The position numbers were made by a program, and so were the translations under genes. From Siphonodentalium dalli (lineage: Eukaryota > Mollusca > Scaphopoda > Gadilida > Siphonodentaliidae): a stretch of DNA of 64,000 nt. Positions 1 through 12,000 of this stretch are shown here, piece after piece. The first letter of the stretch is position 1; each line of letters starts with the position of its first letter. The notes beneath the pieces were generated by a model that saw only the letters and a list, made by a program, of their open reading frames with translations, was not told the origin of the DNA and made no database searches. The stretch is from the NCBI GenBank assembly GCA_032622095.1, contig CP136063.1, forward strand, positions 80,701,980-80,765,979. Reading direction: 5' to 3'.

Positions 1-56
1 ATTCTGTGGAAATCCTTAAACTCCTTAGCATGCTGCAGTACAGCTGCCAGGTATTC
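1..56 (-). CDS. SMARCA4: SMARCA4 exon 9 (partial, HSA continues)
   Basis: Too short to be obvious as an open frame, but after a tctctctag acceptor (57-66) the frame reads [18 protein letters not shown], matching EYLNSILQHAKDFKEYHR of human SMARCA4. It joins in phase 0 to the previous exon ending KRQKHQ and is cut by the window edge. Confidence 0.93.
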
Positions 57-3000
57 CTAGAGAGATACAATAAAAATACAAGCATAACCCTATATGATTA
101 TTGAATAGATTTTCCTGTTCATTTATAAAAGTAAGGCCACATAAGTTGCTTATCTGACCCTCAGACACTTTGGTTTTCAAAATGGTTGGGCAGGCAGGTT
201 TATATATTTACTAGCAGGTGGACCCGCCTTCGTCCGGGCTGTTTCCCCTCTGCTTTTCGGCGAAATGCGCGATTTGACCTTGAATTGTCCATTTTGAAGG
301 TCACGATTTGACCCGGACAAAACACTGCCCGGACAAAAGTACCCGACAAAAGTACCCGTTGAAATCCATCCGGTTTTACCCGATTTGACCTCGAATTGAT
401 CATTTTGAAGGTCAAGGTCAGGTCGGAATCACGATTTGACCCGTCCAAAACACTCCCTGGAAAAAATTACCACTAAGTATCAAATTTCGTCAAAATCCGT
501 CTGGCAGTTTTCCAACACAAACACCTCAAAAATGGTGGAAATCGGCCCAGCGGATACCGGGAAATCGGCCCAGCGGATACCGAGATACCCTATGTATAAA
601 ATTTTGTCCGTAAAAATCCGCCAGTTTTACCCGATTTGATTTCCACTCAAGTATATAAACGCGCCTCATCTACACACGCTCATTAATTATCAAGCTTCAA
701 CGTAAAGATAAATTAGCATTGTGTGGTAAATTTTAACTAAGGCCAAACTTTTTTATTTTACTGCTTTACGGATCCGCCGACCCTGTTTTCTGTGGCCCGA
801 CAAGGAAATAAAAATCAAATATAATTTTTATTTTTATTTTCACAGCCGACCATAGCTGTTTCTGCTTATCAGTAACAAATTATCTAACCACATTTCACTG
901 GTGATTAAAGATGCCTAGGACACCCCCAACTATAGACATCTCTGGCTTTAATTACTTTTAACTACATCCAAGATGAAAACTGAGAAGTCAGCTTGAGTTT
1001 ATATATGCTTCTGCCACCAAGATACCTGTATGCTTTCTATGAATCTTGACATCTCTTTAAAACATTAAATGGCCTTTAGAATACATTTTGTATTCCTGGG
1101 AATTTATGGTGATCTTTATGACTGAAGACCAATAACAGTCCACAAGGTTTCTCAGATAGGAATGACAAGCTAATGAGTATGTGGGTTTGCTCAAGTTACA
1201 CATTCACCTTTTATCACTACCACTAATCTCAGCATTCCCATGTGTGTATTAACCCTTTCTATACTAAATACTAATTGACCAGACAAGCAGATTCCTTAGG
1301 AATGTTCAGATAATAAGTTCAACAAGTTCTAAACAAATGTATTATTATGTGAACATTTCCCACCAACTAATAGGAATCCTTCTGCAAATATATTATCTGT
1401 CGGCTACTTATTTTTCCATGACATCCATCCAGATTAATAATGGACTTTTTCAATGTATATATTATAACTGAAAGGGGGAGTCCATTTATTCAATAATTGA
1501 AATGTTGAACAAAAACTCGTTACTTCTGCAGTTTTTCAATATTATTCAATAATCTGAGCTATGTTTCAAATAATAGTACTGGATTTGAATTTTGTGATAT
1601 ACGTCCGAAAACTGTTCTCTATAAATGACTGACAGAGAATTACAAAGACACAATTACCACCTTAGCAAATGTCCAAAAAAATAAAAATGGTTCAAGCATT
1701 TTTATTTTTATTTTTTTTCCGACCGACCCTACCAAAACAAGGTTAAAAAAATCCGTAAAGCAGAAAAATAAAAAAGTTTGGCCTAATTATAACTAATTAT
1801 TTTCTCGCCGTCAACGTTCAACAATGTCGATGTTGTTGGCATTGACGGCTTGGGGGCCACCGGTAGATTCGTACACGGAAGCCATTTCAGCTAAATGGAT
1901 AATAATTTATCGAACTTTTACCCGCGGGGTAACTGTAAATGACTTGAGCCTATGCGTGGTGTGAATATACAAAAAAATAAATCTATCGACAATAGACCTA
2001 AGAATATCAGCTGTAACAAAATTTATAGATCAGAAATTGTAACTGATATATTTTGGGATAGATACACGATTCTTAATAGCCTGCAAATTGACAATATATA
2101 TTGTAAATGTTATAATTTTGGGATCAATACACGATTCGTAATTGCCTGCAAATTGCTTAAGTCCGTCGACGTATGAATATAGAGTTATCCTCCCTGCATC
2201 GGGTGACAATCACACCGGATCCGGATATATGAGTTTTGAAGGTCAAGGTCGCGTCGCACGGGTAAATTAATATGCCTATGCCAGTTCCCAGCCGAAAGTA
2301 TCCCCACATACCAAGTTTCATCGAAATCGGGTCGCCGTTTTCGAGTTCATCGCGATCACACACACACACACACCCCCACACACACAGATCTTCCAAAATA
2401 TATAATAGATATTTTATTCACAAAATTAACTGACAGTCAGGTTTTTATTCCGATTTTCTAAGACCAAAATAGCCCAGCATGCATGTTTTTATATTTTTAC
2501 ACCTGAATTAGCTAAAAAAAAAAAATACATTGTTGCTTGAAAGATAGATCTATTATTATTAAAATCGTTAATAAATTTTAATAGTACAGTCTGTTGTACA
2601 ACCCAAGTACATAGAGTTTAAAGGTACTCAATCTGATCAGACGGTCCGGTCCCCATATCATCAAGATACAACAATAACAACATTTCTTCAAAATACGCTT
2701 TAGTTATCAGAATCGATTAATTGCAACAAAGATAATGCTAACCACTGTCAACTATGGTATCAAATTTCCCAAAACGTGTTATTTATCAACATTTTGTTGA
2801 AGGAAATATGGCAGTATTACCACTTGATTATAGAGTTATCCATATTCATCTGCTATTTTGTCCCAGACCGTCCATTTGACGATGTTTTTCTGGGCCACAA
2901 ATAATTGCACATCTCCAGAAATAACAAACTTCAAAAATCGATATCTGATCTCTGAGCTTTGATTGGTGGGTTCCTCAACTCGAATCAAATATTTTTTACC

Positions 3001-6000
3001 CCCCGAAGTCAAAGAAATAGTAATTTGCAAGCGTTAATTCGGATAATGGTTCTTTAAACAAACCAAAAAAGAACACTTCAATATTATCAGAAATAACAAT
3101 GGGGAAATATCAAATACAAGTTATAAAGTGTCTAGCAAAATTTATGGTCATTAGTTTGTCCATTGTCACCAAGCGGCAAGTTGATTTATATCTTTTATTT
3201 TTGGTAGGCCAGGCCATAAAAAGCACCTAGTGCACCATAAGTGTATGAGAGGGCAGGTGTCTGAAAAACAACATTAATTTGGTTTGGCCTAAACATTGGA
3301 GTTTTCTATTCATCATTTGTATGCTGTTCAGGCCTTAATACTGTTTGTTGAACTTATTAGCTGAACACCCCGAGAATGCAAGGCGATTTATTTTTAAGGA
3401 CCCATTGTCCTGAAACTTTTAAATCTAAAATAAAGTTGCCTACATATTTGTTTCGTCTTCAAATTACCAACAGTGATGGTATATTCTTGGCATTATTTGT
3501 GCATGTGACAACCTACAAAATGTTAACGTTGAACTGAAACATTTCTTGTAAAATAAATTGGTGTTTGTAAACAAAGTAAGACCCTGAGAAATAATTTGAT
3601 TAGATTCAAAAACTTTTTTCTGATTCGATTCAAAATGAGGCTGTCCTGACTCAAATTTGATTGAATCTTTGCCATCAGGTTATGGCAAATTTCAGTATAT
3701 GGTCATTATGAGGTTTTTGAATCATTACGACAATCAATTTGAGTGTTTCTTCAAACTATTCCATGCCTTAACTCTTGTCTGCTTGACACAATGTTTTGAT
3801 TTGAGATTAGATACATTTTGAGTCTTCTGCATGATCCGATTCGAGATTCTATTAGAAGTGAAAACCCCCGATTCACAGGGCTCTAAAACAGAGGTATAAA
3901 TTACCTGATGTTTCTGCCGTTTCTTCCTTTCCTGTTCAAGTTTTTGTTGTTTCTCTAATTTCTCTGTTATTCTTGCCTCCTTTAGAGACTGTCGCTTGCT
4001 TCGTTTGTAAGCCTTTGGATTCAGGGCGGTCTCCAATGTTGTATCTCGTCTCATACATGCCACCACTTCAGACCTCAACTGGAAAATATTAAGAATCAAA
4101 AACTCATTTTAAAGAGAGATAACAGACAATATATCAGATTACATGTATTACTAGTACAGATTTTAATTAAAAACTATTTTAGGCTAAAACAAAAAATAAC
4201 TTTATTCCCAGACACCGCCACATTGACTTTTTTGGTGCCAAGTTTGTCATATTCAGGCTTTCCGCCAGGTTTTGGGGAACGGGTCCTGTATCCGCCGAGG
4301 GGAAAATGCAGTCAATGTTTTAAAATTTAAATGTCGTGGAAACACTAGTGGTCGTAGTGGACCTACTTTTGTTGTATCGGCCAATAGAACAATCAGAGAG
4401 TAGATTTGCTGATCGTTTTGCATCCATTTTCTACCCAAGTTACTATGCTAGCAACCGCAAAAACTTTAAAACCTAGAAAATTTATTAGATAAAAATTAAT
4501 TGCCAGGTTATAGATCACAGGTGGTGAAGGCCTTGCGTTGTTCCCAGTATACGGAAACGCGCCCGTTGAAGTTAACTCACTATTCAAGACTTGGCAGATA
4601 GTTCGGATGCATAACGTGCCGGAATATAACACTCAGTAGATAGACGATTAGCAGGTTGGAAGCAATGAAGGAATAGAATAAAGGCGCAATGTTTTAGTTC
4701 TAATTATCAAGCTAAATTATAATAAACATAGATAAGATGCTTTGAAAAAAATGAAGTGATAAATATATTTTACGACATGAAGATAGTGGGTATGATTAAA
4801 TTATTGGCGGTTATTTTTCGTAACCTAACCGCAGCAACGTAACCAGCAGACTCCAAAGCATGTGTTCTAGCGATGTCAGGTTTGATCACTTCCTCAGTTC
4901 ATCTAACTGTGTCTGCAGGTTGGAGCTAGTGTGCAATGTGCAAAGCCAGGTGTGCTCGTTCAGAATCCGGAGCATTTCAGTAAAAACTAAATAAAGTGTA
5001 CTCTATATTCTAAATGGAACACATCGACCCTGCATGTTGAATGTTAGCTCCGGCCTACAGACGTATACTGACATCCAACTTTTAGTGTTAGATCGGTCCG
5101 AGTGTGTATTCTCGCTAGAAATCAAATAAAGTTGTCAACTATTTAAATTTCTTAGTACTGTCCCAACAAAATTGAGAAGTAAACATCTTTATACCTTTAT
5201 ACATATGGAATATGTCCTGTTGTATGACAGAAGGGAAAAATTGGCTGGGGGAATGGGACCCTTAAAGGGACCCCCTGCCCTACTAGCGGAAAGCCTGTCA
5301 TATTGGAGGTAACATGTTTAATACCGAACGCTATTTCATGGAAATAGGAAATGTGACCACCTATAGTCGAGACTATCTCCACAAAACTGAAGTTGTTTCA
5401 CATTATTTTAATGAAAATTGTGAACCAAAATGGTATCGAAAGGTGTAAAAGTTATTTCAAAATGCGGAATTAGTTAAGACATTGAGCAAACACATGCTCA
5501 TGTATCACTCACTGCATAATCGCTGAACTTTTTGTTTTCTTGAGTACCGGTGTACTTAAATTTCACTCTGTGGTATTAAATGTTGAGTTACTGTATTTTA
5601 ACGATTATTCTTCAGTCTCCATAAAACCAGTTTCATTTGGAATTATACTTTAATACAATATTCTATAGATTCTATGTGGGCAAACAAGCCTTGAAATAGT
5701 GTGTCTGTCATTTGCAGTATGAGGTTCCCAGAGGGTGAATTTAGTGATGCTACCCCGCATAGCGGGCTAGCATCACCAAATTCACCCTCTGGGAACGTCA
5801 TTCTGCTGAGGTGTAAGCAGAATGAGGTCCCCAGAGGGTCAATTTGGTGATGCTATCCCGCTATGCGGGGTAGCATCACTAAATTCACCCTCTGGGGACC
5901 TCATTCTGCAAATGACAGGCACCCTATTTCAAGGCTTGTGGGCAAATGTATGGAATATTAATAATAACTGCTCAAAAGCAGAACCCTCATTTGATATGCA

Positions 6001-9000
6001 GATCATTAACCCATTCATAACGGGAGCTCTCTTAGGGAGCCGCGCATATATAAGAGAATGCACTGGCTTACAAGGTCAAGGTAAATATTGTAAGGCCAAT
6101 GTGTTCTCTGTATTCACACACTTTCGACTCAACAATGAAACTATAAAATAAAAGCATCATCACACATGACAAAACAGGTCAGGCCCTCTTTGTTTCAGAA
6201 TAAACTTTTTAATTCTTTTTTTAATTAATGGATTCTAGGACTGGTGGCATGTAATAAATAGAGAACGAAACAAGTGTGTGAATGGGAATGTCGATATGGC
6301 TACTGTATGCCCCTCATTCTATCCTTCGGTGTTTGCACTCATGCCATACCGACAACCCCATTCACACACTCGTGTCATTGTGTGATAATATTATTATTAA
6401 GTTAGTAGTATGCTAAACGTTAACAATGATTTTTCAACATTCCATGAGAATGATTGCACTCACTTGTCTTTGGAAGTTGAGAAGTCTCAAAGCTCTCAGT
6501 TCAATCATGGCTTTCATTGACACATCCTCGGGAATAGTAGCTGGTAAGAATTGCAACTCTTTAACTCTGTGTGATATTCTTGACGCAATCCTGCAATTAT
6601 TTATTAACCATTTAATAACTAAATGAATTTTCCTGTTCAGTTATAAAAGTATACATTGGAATGGTCTGTTATTCATTTGGAGGGGTGTTCAGGTAATAAA
6701 AGCAGACGACAGACAGAAAAACAAATAATACAAGTGCAGAATTATTCATATTTGTTGGTGGGAAATGTTCAGAAAATATGTTCAACAAACGGCCATTTGT
6801 CAAATTTATTAACTAACATATCTCAAGTAATGAGTAATCAGTCATCAAATGGTTAACACAATTAGGTCTAGGCAGTTATCAGGTATCATTTAGAAAAACA
6901 AATGAAATGCACTTTCAAAGGAAAAAGAAAAAAAGATTCCTAAAACAAATCTCAATAATCTGCCATTTCATCCAGGAAAATTGTTTGTAGCAGTGATCTA
7001 ATCTAATCTAATCTAAGTTTTTTTTCTAAAGCATGAGTATATAAAACAATACATACTTCTTAATCTTTGCAAACCACTGGGAAATTAATTTTTAATTTTA
7101 ATTTATTTTACATATCATTTAACCCTTTCATGACGGGAGCTAAGCTGGTGCAGCATTCAAGATCCTGTGCCAGTGCATTCTCTAATATATTCAAGTCTTC
7201 CCTAGGGCGCCTTTCACATATATGCACTGGCTTACAAGACAAATATTGTTAGGCCAATGTATTCGCTTATATATGCGAGGCTCCCAATGGGAGACTCGCA
7301 AATATAAGAGAATGCATTGGCATAGAATTTGCGCAAAATTTCAGCAAGGTCCATTCATGGATGGGTTTTAAAACAAAGAAAATTATTACTAATTAAATCA
7401 ACCCTTGCCAATAATTACCTGTTTTCTCTTTCTTGTAGCAGTTCTATAGGATCAAGTCCAGACGGCTTCTGTATTGGAGTTACCCTGTTTTGTTTTTGTT
7501 GAAGAGACATGATAGCCTGTACTTGAGGAGTCGGGGCAGGTTGACCGGGCTGCTGCTGTGGCAGCTGCTGCTGTTGTTGTTGTTGTTGTTGATGTTCTTG
7601 AGCAGATGCTCCTGGTTGAGGAGGCTGCATCTGGCCCAACTGCTGTGGTTGTTGCTGTTGTTGTGGTGGCTGTGGTATGCCACCTTGTTGCTGGGGCGGT
7701 GGACCTTCAGGCTGGTCTCCCCTTAAAGGTTGACCAGGCTGAGGTTGTTGTTGTTGTGTCTGACCACCTGGAGGCATCTGTTGAGGTGGTATTTGTTGTT
7801 GTTGTGGTGGTATCTGCTGTTGGGGTGGAATTGGCTGTTGTGGATTCATCCGCATGTCACCACCTGAAAATTTAAATAACCCATTCTGTACTAAATGGAT
7901 TCTCCAATTCAATTATAAATGTAGATATAGGATAGTCTATTATTCATTTGGGGGGGGGGGGGGGGGGTGTTCAGGAAATTGAAGCAGATGTCAGATAATA
8001 TGAGTCCTATTTATTAGAGGGAAATGTTCAGATAATAAGTTCAACAAACAGCATGGCGTTTGTTGAACTTATTAACTGAACATTTCCTGAGGGAACTACT
8101 CATTAATGCCTATTTAGTAAAGACTCACATACCAAATATTTCATTAATTATTACAGAATATATCATCTGGAAACCATCTGCGATGGATGCATGGAAGGAC
8201 GAGGGACAATAAAACTCCACTGATGGGTGAAGTATGTGTACCTGAATCCCAAATAAATTAATTTTATTATTAACCCTTTCATGACTGGAGCTGCACTGGC
8301 ACAACATCAAAGACCCTGTGCCAATGCATTCTCTTATATATGCTAGTCAACCATAGGTCGCCTCGCATATATAAGAGAATTCATTGGCCTAACAATGTTT
8401 TTACATTTTTTATCAATTTTCTTACATTCTTTAATAATTTGTATCATTTTTTAGTACATTCTTTAACAATTATTATCATTTTTTATAATATTATCTTACA
8501 TTCTATAACAATTTTTTATCATTTTGTCTTTAACAATTTTATCATTTTTACTATTTTTGATTACATTCTTTATCATTATTATAATTTTGTATCCTATTTT
8601 TTTCTTACATTTTTTGACAATTATAAAAAATAATACAAAATTTGTTAGGCCAATGCATTCTCTTATATATGCGAGGCAAGCTATGGTCGACTAGCATATA
8701 TAAGAGAATGCACAGGGTTTTTGCACAAATTCAGGAAGCTCCCATATGAAAGGGTTAAAATTACACTCATCAGAAAAGTGATGATGTGTACCATCATTCA
8801 TCAAATCTAATAATGATCAGTTTACCTGGCCCAGGCCTCATGTGAAACGGACGCTTTCCTTCTATCGCGGACCGTAGCCCATCTGGCAAAGGTTGGCTCC
8901 TTGACAGACATTTGTATGCCATTATCTGTGCCCTCAGCTGATGAAGCTGTCCTTGTGAGAATGATGTTGGGCGCGATCCGGGCAATGGAGAAGATGCCAT

Positions 9001-12000
9001 CTGACCATCATGCATCTGTTGTGGCATTTGCTGTGGTGTGTTTTGTGGCATTTGTTGATTCAATTGTTGCTGTGGTGGCATTTGTTGTGGTGTTACTGTG
9101 GTCAAAAGGAAGAAAAACATGATTTTTATTAACCTTTTCTACATTAAATGGATTCTCCCATTCAGTTATAAACTTATACGTTGGAATGGTCTATTATTCA
9201 TTTTGAAGGGTGTTCAGGTAATAAAAGCAGACGACAGACAGAAAAACAGATAATACAAGAGCAGATTGATTCATATTCATAGGTGGGAAATGTTCAGATA
9301 AAAAGTTAAACAAACTACAGGTCGTTGTTGAATTTATCATCTGAACATTTCCAAAGGGAACTACTCATCAATTAGTAATTATAGAAAGGGTTAAATTTCC
9401 CTTTATTGCTTAAGTCAAACATTCTATTCAAAGTCATTTGTCGAAATAAGAGACACTAGAATGTTTATTAATTTGTCAGTATCAAAGGGACCCACGGCAC
9501 TTGCAGCAGGTAAATGTGCAAAAAATATATGTCTGTAAAAAAAGAGTAACATGGAGAAGTAGATAAACATTGTTCTTACTAGTACCAGTATATTCATTAT
9601 TGATATCAATAGTTCTCCAATAACACAATTTTGAGTGTTGACACTGGTGTCGAAACCAGTGTTATGTGGTGTCAAAACCAGTGTTATGTAAACAAAACTG
9701 TTACAGTGTTTTGTCAACAAACATCACAGTTCAAATTGAAATCTGACAGTCCATTATTACATATGAATGTCGGACTGACAGCGATTATAAACTGATTTCA
9801 AAAGCCGCTGGGATCTCGCGGTAGCGTGACGATTTATGCATGGTCAATCATTCTGGTTAAATATCAAACTGTTCGGGCTTTAAATATGGTATCCCTTTAT
9901 CTTGCAACAAAGATAAAGCACAATCATACAGCAAATGTTCATCTTCTATTTGAGACAGAATAATATAAATTTTTTCAATTATATTATATAATAAATTACA
10001 GGAAGTATGATTTAAAGAGGTCTGCTAATGGGTAATAAACCAATTTGAAAGTGAATTTCAATTTGAAGTATTTTCCATCTCGGCAGTATAGAAATTTATA
10101 TAAATGTTCACTAACCGGCGTTTTAACAAGGGTGAATATCTGAAAACTGTACAATTTGATGTTACTACCATTGGCCCTATAATTACAGAATTGTGTGCAA
10201 CGGGAGTAAACTAAATAATATTTTTTCCAGGTGACATCATATTTATAATGAATTTCAGGCAAAAACCTGGATCAATTTTGAGCTGTTGGATTTTTACAGA
10301 GCCAACTTGGAGCCATGTCATGAAATTGCTGAATGTTACTTTTCAACGTTCAACACTATATAGATCATTTTTTTCCTCATAATATAAGATAAATTCAACA
10401 TATTCAATCTTATTTGAGTCCATGAAACATGAACATAACAACTATAGCTGGAAGATGGACTTTCTTCTTTCAAACTTTAAAATATAGACCACATTGCACC
10501 TGTTACCAATTTTTGTGTCACTCCTGTTACCAAGAGTATAACAAGGCATTACACTAGGGTGTAGAGTAGCCTTCTTGAGAAACCTGCCACCAGAGAGAAG
10601 TTCATTAAATAGGTAATCCCAACAAAAGTTCAAAAGGCGGTGATTTGAAATCATTTCTGCAGACCGGAGCACATTGCTGAACAAATGAAGAGAGTAGGTT
10701 AATTGTTTGTCACTCCTGTTACCGCAATATCATTTCTTTCCATCATTTCCCATTTATCAGGAATATATGTTTTATATACTATATTGAGTCTTTTGTGCAA
10801 ATCATAAGTCATTAGTTATCAAATCCTGGAACATTTTTCGAAATTTTCTATAAACTACCATATATGTCACTCCTGTTACTGTCACTCCTGTTACTTTTTT
10901 GGTAACAGGAGTGGCAGTAACAGGAGTGACAGATATGTGCAACAAACAGTTATTGCCACCACCCCTTTTTCTGGCCAGTGTTTGTCCATGTAGATCAAGA
11001 AGATAGGAATTCAATATAAGCCATTTAAAAAAAAAATTATAACAACATTGTAAAAACCAGGTGTGTCACTCCTGTTACCAAAATGTCACTCCTGTTACCA
11101 ATGTCACTCCTGTTACCAGCGCATATTTCCATTTTGCTAAAAAAATACTCATCCAATGAAAACATTTATAATTATAATGGGATTGATACAAAGTGTAGAC
11201 ACTTATGCATATGTGATCAACTGGGAACTCTTGAGTTCATGGCCTACAGAGTAATAAGTTTTGCACTTTTATGCAAGAAATATGCGAATTCACCCAGAGT
11301 ATAGGGATTTTAAACATATTTACTATGATGAGCTTATTCAAGCTTAATTATTTCCTGGAAGTAACAAAAGGTAATAACAATAAATACATTTTAGTTGGGT
11401 GAAATGGCCGCACTTGTTGTAAGATGATTGTTGTTTGTTAGTAACAGGAGTGACATGTTTTACTAGTTACTACCTACCTTGAGTGAGTCATGTTGCCATG
11501 GCAATGGGAATAAAATTCCAGCATGCCGAAGCAAATCCTAATTCATGGTAAGTCATCAGGTTCAACATGGAAATGTTTTTTTATGTGAATTTGAACTATG
11601 AATTTCGAGCAATGCAATCCTCCAAATTGTCCAGTTTTCAGATATTCACCCACATACATAGGTATTTGCCAGGGCAACGTCACAGGTATTGAACACGCAC
11701 ATTAAATCATGTCACTTGGTATTAAACTGGTGAACGAATGCTGCTCTAATCATCACTAAAATTAACAAGATAGGAACAAGCCTTGAAATAGCGTGTCTGT
11801 CATTTGCAGAATGAGGTTCCCAGAGGGTAAATTTAGTGATGTTACCCCACATAGCAGGCTAGCATCACCAAATTCACCCTCTGGGAACCTCATTCTGCTG
11901 AGGTGTAAGCAGAATGAGGTCCCCAGAGGGTGAATTTGTTGATGCTAGCCCGCTATGCGGGGTAGCATCACTAAATTCACCCTCTGGGGACCTCATTCTG

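Larger units (their letters stand above)
205..2405. mobile_element. Family G element, reverse, interrupted
   Basis: Starts CTAGCAGGTGGACCCGCCTT and ends CAGATCTTCCAAAATATATA. Contains repeated GACCTTGA/TCAAGGTC motifs. It splits an older repeat whose halves are at about 150-204 and 2406-2500. Interrupted by 740-1784. Confidence 0.65.

Noticed and set aside
6656-6856. 66-codon frame [16 protein letters not shown]...
   Set aside because: Lies entirely within a family C MITE; related frames occur in other copies, with stops.
7490-7875. Leu- and Val-rich open frames antisense to the SMARCA4 polyQ exon
   Set aside because: They are the complement of CAA/CAG and CCA-rich coding DNA; no independent evidence.
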